Of a stretch of DNA of 64,000 nt, positions 1-12,422 are shown piece after piece. The stretch is from the NCBI GenBank assembly GCA_001179505.1, contig CDMY01000989.1, positions 124,001 through 188,000 on the forward strand, read 5' to 3'. This DNA comes from Vitrella brassicaformis (lineage: Eukaryota; Sar; Vitrellaceae). Every line of letters begins with the position of its first letter. Position 1 is the first letter of the stretch. The notes under the pieces are model-generated. The model saw only the letters and a list, made by a program, of their open reading frames with translations, ran no database searches and was not told the origin of the DNA. Position numbers and translations under genes: made by a program.

Positions 1-99
1 GGACACTCTGACATCGATCAACCGATGCGAGAACCACAGTAACTGTTGTCTACGCCGCCTCTCATCCATCCCATCCACACATTCACAATACACCATAAA

Positions 100-1665
100 T
101 CACAACGTCTCCGTCTCAGGCTCGACGTCCTTATCGAGCAGCAACGGAATCGGCCACACAAAGTACCCATGCTTAGCGAGACACACCAGCTGCTGCACAC
201 TCTGGCTGGCCTTCCTGTCCACCGCCTCAGCTGTGTTGAACGAGTTGTGCGGCGTGAGGGTCACACGCGGGTCCGCCGCCAGCCTCATGACCGCCTCCAC
301 TTCTTGCGCCTGCGGTGTGTCGGGCGGTGGGGCGATCTTGTCCCTCAGCATCTCGGCAAGGCTCCTCTCGTGACTGAAAACGTCCAGTGCGACGCCGCCC
401 AGCCGGCCTTCGTCGAGGGCTTTGAGCAGCAGAGATGAAGCGCAGAACTCGCCTCTTGAGATGTTGACAAAGAGGGCGCCTTCCTTGAGCAGAGAGAGGC
501 GGTGGGGCGTCATGTAGCCGATGTTGCATGAGGTCAGGTTCATGCAGACCACCTGATTTGATTGCACACGGACGGGACGCACCAGAGAATAAGTGAGTGC
601 ACTCGATGCAGTTGCTCGCACTCGGATATCTCTCTCTCTCACCACGCAGTGGGCGCCTTTGAGGGCGACTTCAGGCTCCTGGTAGGGCACCAGATCGCTG
701 TACTTGATGGCGATGTCGACACCAACGACATTCATGCCAAGAGCAAGACCCAGACGACACACCTGCATCAAAGCATGACGGAACACACAGACATTCCATT
801 GGTGTGGTGGATTGGATGTATGTGTGCACTTCAGTCAGTCAGCGCCTCCATCTTTCTGCCTGCCTGACCTCTGAGCCGATGTTGCCCACACCAACCACCA
901 CCATTTTCTTGCCCTTCAACTAATACACACACACATAAACACACACACACACATGAACACACCAACGCTGAGTGAGTGAGAGTCCCTCCCTCCCGCTGTG
1001 CTCACTCACCTCCATGCCTGTAAGCCCATCTCTGTGGAACTGGTGCCACTGACTCCTCTGTTGGGCCAGCTTGCGCGACAGACTCAGCAGCAGCATTATG
1101 GCCTGCTCGGCCACGGCACGCACGCAGTAGAGCGGCAGGTGGCCGAAGTGGATGTGCTGCGTCCGCTCGACGGTCGCCTGATGCCGGTACGCCAGCAGGT
1201 GGTCATACCCTGTGGAGCGGCTCAGAATCGCCTTCAGATCCTGATGGGATGGAGGACACCCACACATTGTCTGTCCACCATTCAGCGGCCAGCTGGTCAT
1301 TGATTCTGTTGACTGTGTGTTTCCCGCTCTCTGTGTGTGGCTTGCTTACGTCTGCCCATTCCAGCGGCAGCGTGCTCTGTGTGCGGATGCTGATGACGTC
1401 GCAAGGCGGCGGGCCGATGGACGGGCCGGAGGTCTTCGATTCGCCCCGCTGCGCAAGGAACTCCTGTATGGTGGCTGGGACGAGTTCACCCTCCACCCAT
1501 GGGGTTGCATCGAGGTACCGCCGGATGTGTGCAGCCTCCTCCTCAAACGCTGAGTGCCAACAGCGTACACACACACAGATGGAATACAGACATTCAATGA
1601 ATGAGTGGATCTGCGTTGCCGCCCTCTCTGCCGTGCTGTACACCTTCGAAGAAGAATGTTCTCAT
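100..1665 (-). CDS. D-isomer-specific 2-hydroxyacid dehydrogenase (D-lactate dehydrogenase-like)
   Basis: NAD-dependent oxidoreductase that interconverts a 2-keto acid and a D-2-hydroxy acid, probably cytosolic because no leader is visible. I resolve six exons: 1665-1644, 1549-1350, 1240-1010, 919-869, 762-643 and 552-100. All junctions are GT-AG and the phases close to 358 codons plus stop, the normal family length. The first exon encodes only MRTFFFE plus part of Ala and joins to FEEEAAHI. The Rossmann motif GVGNIG lies in the short fourth exon. The last exon holds the substrate Arg (NISRGE) and the catalytic His (LTPHNSFNT), with DVFSHE near the usual Glu site. The D-lactate/hydroxyisocaproate branch fits better than phosphoglycerate dehydrogenase because there is no ACT domain, but the substrate is not proven. 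It is divergent from the CH-domain gene. Confidence 0.88.
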
Positions 1666-1912
1666 TTTTCGAACGAAGTGAGGATGCTGGGGAGCCCCTG
1701 ATCTTGAGGCGGCATGATATCGACGTGATGAGATCCGACAGCACGATCCGATGAGCTGAGTGCGGCACATCAGGCTGTGAAGCGTTGCGTGATCTTCCCT
1801 TGACAGGCACAGAATACTCTTCTTCCTCTCCCCTTCCCTCCCGTTCCCAAGCTCGCAAAATGGGGCAGACTTTTCCCTGGGGGCTTTGTGTTCTTCATTG
1901 GCGCCCTTCAGG
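1666..1912. promoter_or_regulatory. Shared divergent upstream region
   Basis: These 247 bp separate the start codons of the dehydrogenase (-) and the CH-domain gene (+), so both promoters and 5' leaders must fit here. I see no TATA box or strong palindrome. GATCTTG, GATCCGA and GATCCGATG occur within about 50 bp (1699-1756). The role is inferred from position only. Confidence 0.45.
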
Positions 1913-4900
1913 ATGTCAGCAGAGAACGTCGCGCTATGGATATCTCGCGAGAAGAAGCATCCCATTATCACTCGCTCAGACAAACCATCGGCTGTCGGCA
2001 GGTCAGGCACGGAGAACACACAAGCACACTCAAACACACATGTGGTGGATGGATGCACCTGTTTGTGGTTTGTTTGTGGGCTGCATGTTTGCTATGTCAA
2101 GGGCCAGGGCCAGATTGGCAAAGGAGATCGGAGCCAGGCGCCCGTCGCCGCCCGTGGTTTCCCCAAGGAATGCCACAGCAGCCTTTTCCCCCACATCCAA
2201 GGCCGGCCTGACTCTCCCCCTGCTGCATCAGGAGGCCGCTGACGCTACCGCCAGTGCAGATAAGCCAGTGGCTCCCACAAGAGATAAAAAGAGGAAAATC
2301 CCCGGACCGATAGAGTCCACGTCCACGGGTGAGGTCATCAGCCGGCTGTTTCCCGAGGCGCGCGAAGACGAGACCGTCAAGACTACCGCCGATGCAGCCA
2401 CCTCGTTCATGCTCGACTCCCTCAGCGCTATGCGCAAGGGTGAGGGCGGAGCTGACGGCAAGCGTGGAGGCAGGGGGGGAGGCGGCGGCTCACGCAAACC
2501 GGCCGGTCTGCCCACTTCGCCGGTGGTGTCATGCGAGCTGCGTCTGCAGGAGCTGGACTTTCTCACCACCAATTTCGGTGAGCCCAACTCGGTGGCGGCA
2601 GCTTTGGCGTGTCAAATGCTGGGATTGGGCGGCCAGGGCCGCGGAGGCCCGAGCATGCTTCAGAACTTCTTTCCCCCTGCTTATGGTGATGTGCTGAAGC
2701 GGCTCAAGACTCACTTTGAGAACGCCGTCTTCAGCACGGAGGTCGAGCCGCTTGACGAGTCCCTCGTCGCCGACGAAAGATGGCCTTGTCATCGGAGTGA
2801 GGGCAGCGACAATGTGCCTGAGCTGGTGGATGGGCTGGAGAGACGGCTGCTGGAGCGGGTGCCATGGTTTGTAATTGCAAGACGGCAGAAAAAGAAACTC
2901 GATGCGCTGCTCTTGCAGGTGGGCGCTGGGCAGCCAATCGGCCCACGTTGTTTGTCTTTGTGGGGTGGATATGTCTCCATCAATCATGGCATCGATCCAT
3001 GCTCAGGTTGCTGATCTGTCGATGCGTGCGCGTGACGCATCTCGCCTGAAGCGCATGGCGTTGGTTGTGATGGAGAAGACACAGGACATATACCGCCGCG
3101 TCATCAAGCGATGGATAGTCGCACTCTGGAGACAGAGCATCAAAGACGGCAGACTGTTCAGGTGGGCAAGAAGGCGTACGATGCCGACAGACCTCTCTGT
3201 GTGTCTTTCACCTCCCAGAGACACGTTGGAGCGCCTCTACGGCAAGGAGCGTGACTCATTATTGACACCCTTCGTCCACTGGAGGTGCGACAGCATCACA
3301 GCCGTTAAGGCAAAGGCCTGCAGGTCTGCTGCTGTCTGCGGTCACCCCCCGTTGTCAGGCTGCACACCTACCTGAGGCGGATAGAAAAGCTCGACGACCA
3401 CATCAAGGAGAGCACCCGTGAGGCAACTCATCTCCGTGAAGAGCTGACGGCCTATCAGAATGAGCTGGAGCGGTTGGAGGACTCTCTGTCATTCAAGACC
3501 GAGCAGTACAACGAATGCAAGACGGAATTGCAGGGCACCAAGAAGGCCAACGAGGCACTCAAGGTACTGACTGAAAACACAAGACAGACAGAGGATGAAT
3601 AAAGTGCCTTGCCTGCCTGCGCCTGGTGTGGCCCAGAAAATGTGGGAGGAATTCCAGCCGATGAAGCTGCGCAAGTCGCTCCACGTATCGCTCGAGGAAC
3701 TCTTCACACTCATATCACAAAAGGCACAGCTCAGGTCAGCGAGCAATGGATCGAAGAGGCAAGGTGGCGTCCATCCAGGGACTGCCTCTTGTCGTGTCTC
3801 TCTCTCTCCTGTGTACAGAGACCACCAAAAGGAGTCCCTCTTGCGCTCACAGAACATCCGAGTAAGCATGGAGACATCAGGCGTGATCCTTATGTGTATG
3901 GCCTGTCATCTGCGGCCGTGTGCCTTTGCAGGAGATGTTGACTGAGGAGGACACCCGCAGCCTCACCCTCTCACAGCTGCAGCCTGACCAGCTGCTCATC
4001 AAGTGGATCAACTACCAATTGCACGTACGCCGTTTACTTCTCTGTGGCGAGTCAAGACGCGTGAATGTTGACGTGTGTGTGTCTCTGTCTGGGGCGCTTT
4101 GTGTGCAGCGTGCCACCAACCAGGCAAGCAACCTGCTGGACATGATGGGCGAGCCCCTCACAGACCAGTCCCCCTCATGGATGAACAGCGCCTCGCAGAG
4201 GGATACGTACACTCGCAGGTCAGCTGGTTCGCGTCTTCGCTGCTTCATCCTGTGCACAGACATTCTGAGAATGACGACGTATGTTCAGGTTGGATGCGGT
4301 GCTCAATGCGCAGCCTGTGAGCAATCTTGGGAAGGATTTGCGGGACAGTGTGGTGCTGGCGTGTGTGGCGGCCATCCTCAAGGCAGATCGGTCCAAGGAC
4401 GGCAGCTGGATATCGCCCTGGGACCTGGAGTGCCTCGACCTCAGAGACCTCGAGATGAGAGCCACTGCACTCAGAAACACAATGAGGCCGGTAGACACAG
4501 ACAGACAGGGAAGGAGAGAGACACGCATCGCATGGTAGTGCTGTCTCCTATTTGCAGCTGGTGGCCAACCAGCGAGCGTATGCGGTGCTGCGTCCAGAAG
4601 ACATATCCCAAGGCAACCACAAGATGGTGACGCTCTTCCTGGCAGCCCTGTTCCTCGCCCACCCCTCTCTCCCCCTGATACCAACCGAGCAGAGGGCCTC
4701 ACTCCGGAGTGAGGAAGGAGAGGCCGGCGGCAGCTCGTCAGACCTCACTGGGAGGCAGAAGAACGGTGGCGAGAGCGAGTCTGGTGCCACAGACGGGCCA
4801 CCAACAGCCCCCTTGTCCAGGAAGGCCACAGTGGGGATAGAAAAGGTGAGACGACATTCGACCATGATGTCAGTCAGTCATTCTGCTTGCCTTGCCTGCT

Positions 4901-5616
4901 TCAATCAGGCTTTGGCAGGCGAGGCAGCCGATGTGGGAGATGAGACCGATAGTGCCAGTGCTGCTGCCGCAGTGGCGCCCAAGACCCGCGGAACTGAGCG
5001 GCACCGCATGGCGGCCGACGCTGTGGTGGACATGTTCGAGTCACACGCGGGTGCGCTGGTGTATGACCGGCTGCAGGACCCCACCGGCCTGCTGAAGTCA
5101 GGGGAGACCTTCAATGATCTGATTCGCCTCAGCGGCGAAGATATTCTCCTGAGATGGCTCAACCTGCAGGTGCGGTGGATCTCGTGTGTGACAGGAGTGT
5201 TTGTGTTGCGGCAGGTCGGTCTTGAGTTGTTTTGCGTAGGTTGGTGATCTGTTTGAGAAACCGATAGACAACTTTGGCCCAGCGCTGCAGGTGGGTGGGA
5301 AGACATGCGTCGATCGATCGATCCATGGACAGGATCGGTAGACGGGTTGCTATGGGTGTGGTGTTGCGTGCAGGATGGCATGGCGCTGTATCTTCTGCTT
5401 CACGTGATAGCCTATGACGTCCTGCCGGAGGTCACCGCAGTGGCTGATCCAGCTCTTCGGTCAGTCAGTTGGTCAGTCGGGAATCCATTTGTGTGTTCCC
5501 ATCCCGGTTATCGCATAGGGCGGCGAAGATCACATCCATTGGACAGCGGATCACGGAGATTGACCAGCTGTCAGGTACGTGTGCATATCGGTACTCTGCA
5601 CCTCTGCTGAACCACC

Positions 5617-5647
<31 letters not shown>

Positions 5648-8205
5648 TGTGTGTGTTCAGAGCAGTGTCTATTGAACGGCCAGGCTGACCTCATCGCCGC
5701 GTTTGTCTGCGCCCTCTTCCTCTGTCGGTCCGACATCCGCACACACATGACGCGCCTCTCTCTCCTTGTGTTGTAGTATGTGCTGTGGCGTCCATCGCTT
5801 GTGCAGACCAAACATGGCTGTATCCAGCCGCTCGCCTATCTACAATCATCACAACACGCTCGAGAGGAGACAGCAGGACTGGTGGGGACAGAAAGACACA
5901 CCAACTCGGGTCAGGCGGTGGACACCCATTTGCTTGCAGGCACCGTGTATCCAAGGCGCAGGACTCCATCTTCATGGACTTCTGCCACGACCTAGAGAGC
6001 AGCTTCACAGAGGTCATGTGTGCACTGACAGCCTGCCAGCTAGTCTCGCTTCATTCGGTCTATTCATCCATCAGATAGCCGCTGCAATGGAGGAGATCGA
6101 GCAGGTACCTGGGACTCATCTCATTCCTACCTGCCTGCCTGCATCGAAAAAGTCTTTATGCGTTGTGTGTGCCCGTGTGTGTTTCGTCAGTAGACCCGTC
6201 ACGTGACGGACTTGATCCAAGGGAAAGGTGTGCATCCATACCCTACACAAGCGGGATTGCCAATGGATATGTCCCTGATGCGGTCAGTGCGGGAGCTGCA
6301 CACTGACATTTTGGCTCACCGTGCGAGGGGTCAAATGAGGGCGCTGATGGATGCCCGGGAAAGCCGAGACTTTGCCGACTTCACGACAATTCGAAGAAGC
6401 GTCCTGCAGCGCGTCATGCAAATGAAGGTGCGCTCCATGGCTCGCCCATGCAGAGAGTATGCGGTGTGGCGATCCCCATCGTGTGTGTGTGTGTGTGTGT
6501 GTGTGTGCCGGGCAGAATGGGAATGGCTCCTTGGACCGCCTTGACGAGTACATGGAGAAATGCGAAGACATCCTTCGGTGAGTGAGTGAGTGAGTGAGTG
6601 AGAGTGAGTGAGTGAGAGATGCTGACTATTCATCTGGTCACTCGCCCGACCCATACATATACAAATGTCGATCAGCCGTCACTACAAGCTGATTCGTCGT
6701 GTGTACCGCCACTATGCGGCGATGAGGCCCACCAGCCGCTACGGCCTCTCATTCGACGCCCTTATCGTCATATACCAGGTGATTTGAACACGCAGAGACA
6801 CACAGAGGCACACAGAGGCACACAGACACAGACACGCGACTTTCCAATTTTTCTTCGTTTGGTCAGGACTGCAAGCTGAGGTAAAAACCGCACGTAGATA
6901 GAGACACAGCAGGCCCACCTGTCTTCATGCATATGCTTGCAGGTCCAAAGGTCTGCCTCCCTCGTCTGTCGAGGTCATCTACAACGAGATATGCGAGGCG
7001 GCCGCCACAGAGAGGGGCGACATATCGCCCAGAGACTCAAGTGGCAGCGAGCAGATACCCCTCGCACCCGACATGTTCATCGAGGCGCTGCTGAGGATGA
7101 GCCAGATCCGACAGAGCACCAAGAAGGCACTTCCTGACAAACTGGAGGAAGTACTCACTGACCACATAAAGGTCCAAAGAGGGAGGGAGCAACGGACATG
7201 AAAAAGATAAGTCGTGACTTTGTTGTGGTGGGAGTGTGTAGGTGTACGCTCTTCAGGATATTGAGGAGGCCTTCAGGATCCAAGCATCCACGCCGAATGT
7301 CCGCGAAGTGCTCAGGTACAGCACACAAAGACCCCATGTGTGGAATGAGTGTCAGCATATGTGTGATGGCCAGGAAGCACGATGACATATTGCGGAGCAT
7401 CTTCTTCGTGTATGCGTCGCTGGACCAGTCAACAGAAAGCGCTCAGTCCAAAGTCACCACCATGAACATCAACGAGTTCTCACAGCTCCTCACCGACTGC
7501 GAGATTCTCGACAGCACCTTCGGACAGGCAGCCGTCAAGGTCAGCCAGACATGCACACCAAGCCACAACGACATCCACACACGAATAGTGTCGCAGGCGA
7601 CTTTTGAGAACATCCAGCGGACACAGCGGTCCGTGTCTCTCGCCGCAAGAGCGCGGGTGAGCATAACCGAAACAGACTCATGAGCGCGTCCCTTGGATGC
7701 TCTCCATTCAATCACGCGAAAACAGGATGATGACGGCAATTTGGTCCCCAGCGCAGTGACGGCCGCCGTGCCGCCCGAGACCCAGCCGTCGGGAGCTGCT
7801 GTGGGGGCGGGGCCTGACATGAAGGCGGAGGACGGCCTGGACGACGACAGTGAGCTGGCCTTCTCCGAATTTGTTGACGGCATGGTCAGCAGAAAGACAC
7901 ACACACAAGGAATGTCTGTCGCATGTGTTGGTGTGGGCTGGTGGTGTGTGTCTCACACAGGTGGCTGTGGCGTTGTTTAAGAACCCGAATCCCTTCATCA
8001 GTGTCGACAGCAGACTTGAACGGCTGCTCGTCGATAAGTAAGCTGAATTCCATGGATCGACCGATCTGCGTGTATGTCTCTGCCTGCCTGTCGCTCTGTC
8101 AGGGTGTTCACGTCCTTGCGGACCCACTGGAACAAGCCTGCGGGGACACAGCTGGCCAAGACAAACCCTTCTGTTAGCAAACAGGCGCCTGCATGCGAGA
8201 GATAA
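1913..8205 (+). CDS. Large calponin-homology (CH) domain protein, fimbrin-like tandem CH repeats
   Basis: Probable actin-binding or axonemal/cytoskeletal protein of roughly 1,300 residues spread over more than 20 small exons. Exon 1 (1913-2001) starts MSAENVALWISREKKH and joins exon 2 (2102-2918) in phase. The N-terminal third is low-complexity followed by coiled coil (about 3000-3560, e.g. YQNELERLEDSLSFKTEQ). A first CH pair spans about 3930-4700: TEEDTRSLTLSQL..DQLLIKWINYQL, then DISQGNHKMVTLFLAALF, which matches the fimbrin/plastin CH pattern. A second pair spans about 5040-5760: SGEDILLRWLNLQ, then LQDGMALYLLLHVI and LNGQADLIAAFVCALF. The C-terminal third is helical; RKHDDILRSIFFVYASLD with NEFSQLLTDCEILD may be a degenerate EF-hand-like or alveolate-specific region. 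The last codons read QAPACER then TAA. The CH assignment is firm; the cellular role is inferred. Internal exon borders are approximate. Confidence 0.8.
5618..5656. repeat. (CT)n(GT)n microsatellite in an intron
   Basis: A CT run passes directly into a 26-nt GT run ending at TTCAG, the 3' splice site of an intron in the CH-domain gene. Many introns in this window end in such tracts, which probably serve as the polypyrimidine/branch region. Confidence 0.85.
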
Positions 8206-8635
8206 TAGGCCTGTCTGGCTCGTGGGCTTTGATTGCAGGTGTTACGGATGCTGCGTCTTCTCTCTGATACGAAGAGACGAAAGGGCTGACACGTTGTGTG
8301 TGACATACGTGCATCATAACATAGAAGGACAGCGTGAGTGTCTCCTCTTGGATCTGACATGAACGCACGATGACATTCATAACTCATAGAAAAACGACAT
8401 TCATATACACTCCCAGGGATCACGAAACCTGCGCTTCTTGCACTCTTCTTACGTCTTCTTGCCGTCAAAGGGGTGTCGTACCGATCGCGAGCTTGAGCCC
8501 GCAAGGGGGGAAAGGAAAAAGGCGGCAATAGATTCACCAAGCCCCAGCAGCCAGACCCATTGAACCAGACACAGTCGCCGACGAACAAAGAACACAACGT
8601 CCCCCAGTCCTCTTCCAAGGCTTCCGCAGTCAGCC
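8206..8635. other. Intergenic region between CH-domain and USP genes
   Basis: About 430 bp without a convincing coding region. It should hold the 3' UTR of the CH gene and the promoter and 5' UTR of the stress-protein gene. A long reverse-strand open frame here lacks splice logic and codon character, and I discount it. Confidence 0.5.
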
Positions 8636-10029
8636 ATGTCGTCTATGGTGGCCAAAATGCGCTCCCGTTCGGGGTCCATCCAGGACCTCGACGCCTACTT
8701 CGCCGCCCTGGTAATGAATCAGGGCCGCGAGCAGACCCTCACATTCTTTGTGGGGGTCGACGGCTCGGAGGCCTCTCACCAGGCTGTCGACCTCGTCATG
8801 AAGTACTCGATGCCCAAAAGCAAGAATAGGTGGGCAGACCAACACACGAGGGAGGGAATGGAGCTGTTTCACCCCGTGGGGCCTCTCAGTCTCTGCCCGT
8901 GCATGTCTTCAGGATGGTTGTGGCTCATGTCTATGATGAGAGCAAGACATATCTTCCCCGCCCCATGCAACAGGCGGTCCTCTTGGCGGAGATGGAAAAC
9001 CGCCTCATCACTTCGTTTCCCGCGGCGCGATACGAGCTCAAGTGGACCGCAAAACGACCCGAGCACGGCATCAAAGAGGAGCTGGTGCACTCGGCAAACG
9101 AGACCATGGCGGGTGGGTGGGTCGATATGGATACGCCGCAGACACCAATAGAACATACATTTTCCATACATGAATGGCCTCTTTGGTGTGTGCCAGACTT
9201 CGTTGTGGTCGGCTTCTACGGTCGGAAGGGCCGCAAGGTTGACCACAGCATCGGTTCTTCGGCTGACTACTCGATGAGGAACGCCAGCGCGTCGTCTATT
9301 GTGGTCAAGGATACTTCTCCTCTCATGAGGGACATTGCCGAGGAGAGGTTCGATGGCAATCACCCAAGGCCGATCAAGTTCCTCGTCGGTATCGACAACA
9401 GCAACGCTGCACTCAAGGTAACCAAGGAAAGAGACACGGACGGAATGGTACGGTCCCCCCTTGTGTGTATCGATGTGTGTGTTGCAGGCTCTCCAGGATG
9501 TGATGAAACTGTCCAAGAGCCTTCAGGACCCCATTGTGATGGTTCATATCGCGCCACAGGAGCAGGAAGATCTGCCCATCGGCTGCACAAAGGATGTGAG
9601 TGAGGAAAGGGCACCTGCCAGCCTGTGTCTCTATGCGAATGTGTGCATGTGCGCCGCGGTCTTTTCTGCCTTGCAGGCGATACTGGATAAGTTCGAGAAC
9701 ATTCGGAAGCGCTTCCTTGCGCAGAGGCCAAATGTCACCATCAGAATCGTCATGAACACACCTGGTAAGAGAGAAACAGGAGACACACGCGGCATGTGAT
9801 GTGAGATCACACACTTTTGGCTGCGCCTGCTGTCTGTACGTCCACAGGTCAGACCCTCTCAGAGCACATATTGGAGGAGGTCGACAAAGAGGAGGCCGAC
9901 TTCGTCGCCCTTGGAGCAGACGCCATGAAGGCGAAGGCAAAGGGGAAGAACGCCTACTACTTGGGGTCAATCTCCGACCACTGCGTCAAGCAGGCCACCT
10001 GCAACGTCATTGTCAGCCACTCGGCCTAG
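8636..10029 (+). CDS. Tandem universal stress protein (two USP domains)
   Basis: Nucleotide-binding USP-family protein, presumably a cytosolic stress or metabolic sensor. The start MSSMVAKMRSRSGSIQDL is followed by USP domain 1: TFFVGVDGSEASHQAVDLV, then MVVAHVYDESKTYLP and DFVVVGFYGRKGRK..SIGSSADYSM. Domain 2 begins KFLVGIDNSNAALK, then PIVMVHIAPQEQ and ADFVALGADAMKAKAKG..YLGSISDHCVKQA, and ends NVIVSHSA-stop. Each domain has the beta1 V[GD].D.S signature and a Gly-rich segment before G-S near its end. Domain 2's ATP-binding Gly spacing looks degenerate. The six or so exons are separated by introns of about 50-100 bp, such as the ones at about 8829-8913 and 9418-9487. The tandem USP fold is recognised; ligand and role are inferred. 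Confidence 0.88.
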
Positions 10030-10330
10030 GCAACATACATAGCACATGTCGTAATGCACACATGACGAGGGAAGGAGGGAGAGGGAGACGGGATGGGGGG
10101 AAGATACACAAGGAGGGCTGGACTCCCGGGGCTGTCCTGTACATATCTTTTTCTCTGACTATGCTGCCGCTGTTGTTTGTCAAGTGAAGTGCCTTACTGT
10201 CCCTGCGTCTGTAACGAATGAAATGTGCTGAATCATGCCGGTTTGGCGGGCGAGAAATTCGATATCGATCTGAATATGGTTTCAGGAGAATAGATGGTGT
10301 CTTCGCTCGCTGCCCAGTCCTCGTGCGCAC

Positions 10331-11566
10331 ATGCAGCTCCCCCCAACATGGCCCACAGCATCATCGTCCGACATTCCCTCCCTACCAACCTCTCCCTCAG
10401 AGCAAGAGTCAGACGGCGTCGCTCAGTCAGGCCGAAGACGCATCGGCACTGTGCCGGCGTTGTCGGCTCCAAGACTGCACCACAGCAGCGAGTCGCCTCG
10501 GTACGGCAAAAGCAAGAGACTCCTGACCAACGCCTCTGCTCCTCTCTCCCCGACGGAGCCGTCTTCACAGACAGACGGGCCTTCTCCGCCAATATGTTCT
10601 CCGCCTCCTCCCGTCCCTCTATGCGACGTGTCAGACCACCGGGACGGCAGGTCATCGTGCAGCAGCGACCAAGACGCAGCCCCCACCGTCCGCAACACAC
10701 AGAGCGACCACCGTGAGGACGGCCGAGTGAAGGCAGAGGCCCCCTCCAAGCGGATCCAACAGAAGTCCGGATTGCTGACTGTCCCTCCGTGGCGCTCCTA
10801 CCTTCGCTCCAGCAACAAAATCGCGTTGGGCGGGCGGCTGTCTCGGTCGGCACCAACGACGGATAGGCCAGCCCGGCCGGGTGATGTGTCTGGGGAAGAT
10901 GGGGCTGCCAGTACGAGCGCTGCCAGTGCGGGTGGTGTTCGGTTCAACGACGAGGTGGAGCATCCCGAGCGATTTCTCTGCAATCCTTACATTCGCGTTC
11001 TAGTGGTGCTGTGTGCTTGTTGACTTTGTGGCGGCAGGTGGAGGTCGCGTTGTTCCGCGGCCTGAAGGACACGAAGCTTCAGCACGTGGAGGTCGTTGAC
11101 AACGATGGGACGGCAGCGGTATATTATGAAGAAGTCGTGAGGTCAGCGGCAGCAGACAATCAATCAACCCAGATGTCTGATGCGCTCTTTGGCGCCCCCG
11201 GTTCCGTTTTCGGTCTCTCTCTCTCTCCCTGTCTGTCTGTCTGTGTGTCTCTGTGTGTGTGACAGCTGGAAGGAGATCGTATCGGGCGACGACATGCAGC
11301 TGAACCTGTGTCTGCCCGACATCAAGATCAGCAACATGCGGACGCAACGAAAAGAGAAGAGACAGAAGCGCCGGCAGCAGAAGGACCGGCAGCTGCGGGA
11401 CTCTTCGTCGGCCGAGGATGCATCGTGTCATGACAGCTCCGCTGACAGCGAGGCCAGCTCCTCCTCCTCAGCTAACTCGTGTCTGCACGTGAGTGCGGAC
11501 TTTCTGGCGTCCCTGCTGCAGCTCCACCGTCGGGGAAGCGACGACAGCAACGGCAGTGACGACTGA
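10331..11566 (+). CDS. Hypothetical Ser/Pro-rich protein
   Basis: I do not recognise this protein. The first open exon runs from MQLPPTWPTASSSD to about 11000 and is Ser/Pro/Arg-rich, probably disordered. It ends in a more ordered stretch, GGVRFNDEVEHPERFLCNP. The second exon (after the acceptor at about 11038) reads VEVALFRGLKDTKLQHVEVV and the third SWKEIVSGDDMQLNLCLPD. The tail is basic (RKEKRQKRRQQKD), then acidic/Ser-rich, ending GSDDSNGSDD-stop. VRF resembles the core of a PP1-docking motif but lacks the usual preceding basic residue, so I do not claim it. The start ATG is not certain; another frame opens slightly upstream at 10294. The tail suggests a nuclear or scaffold role, which is speculative. 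Confidence 0.6.
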
Positions 11567-12422
11567 GAAGGGGCAAAGCTGCCGTGCTCATTGTCTGGGT
11601 CTGCGATGATTTGAAGCAGGCTGCCTGTTTGTGTCCGTGTCAAGCTGGGCTGTGCGAATGACGTCTACGTATTTGTCGGCGTGTTTCTTTTTTTCAGCCA
11701 GCCATGGTGTGTGTGTGTGTGTGTACCGTCCATACCTCAATTCCTTGTAGCTCAGTAGAGAGACGCTGTTTGCCTGTGCGTCTTGGGCACGCCCTTTATT
11801 CTCCTGCCTCTGCTTGTCGGGGTGCCCATTCTCATTCCCCTCTGTCGTGTTGACGTCCATACGCGTCCCAGCAGGGCTCATTTGACCACAGACTCCGAGC
11901 CCCAGACACTGACACTAACTGACACGCACCCCCTCAATGTCCCTCCCAGTCAGTGTCTGGGAGGAAAATCGGACAAATCTTTGTAGCTGCCGATGGTGCA
12001 TCTGGAGTGATCTGAAGCGGGCGGGCAAATGGCTGTTTATTGCACACATCAAAGCTACTGCGAGTATTATTATGTACTATTGTTTCTGACCAGGACGCCA
12101 CCAACGGCAAAGCGTTCAGAAGTTAAGAACCCTTGTGAGAGAACGAAGCCACCCCGCTTTTTGTGTACAGCCCTCGCGTCGACGCCCCTACCGTCCCTGC
12201 GCCCGGCGCACGTCAAAACCAGCTCTGCTCCACCCTCACTCTCAGTAAGCCGCCCGCCCGTCGAAAGCGAGAGCTCAGACCAGGACGGCAGAGGGGCCCT
12301 TGCACAGGCCCAAAGGCCACTGCTGGTGCTTTGGCAGCCGAGCGGCGCTGCTCACTTCCTCCCACGTGCTGTCTTTCTGTGTGTGGTGTCCGTTGGTGTT
12401 CGTTGGGTGAGCAGGCGGCGTG
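11567..12422. other. Intergenic region
   Basis: About 850 bp with no gene that I can support. It contains a short GT microsatellite near 11706-11724 and the 3' and 5' flanks of the neighbouring plus-strand genes. Open frames on both strands here are short and Pro/Ser-biased, and look like chance. Confidence 0.5.

Noticed and set aside
100-786. Single-exon reading of the dehydrogenase C-terminus including VRERDIRVRATASSALTYS
   Set aside because: That stretch is an intron (donor GTGAGA at 642, acceptor at 553), and removing it restores the continuous family sequence GAHCVVVCMNLTSCN.
10423-10856. Minus-strand frames opposite the Ser/Pro-rich gene
   Set aside because: Composition is the Arg/Gly/Cys-rich complement of a Ser/Pro-rich exon, and no continuation across the plus-strand introns.
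10900-10960. A PP1-docking RVxF motif at GGVRFNDEV
   Set aside because: The required basic residue before V-x-F is absent, so the motif is incomplete.
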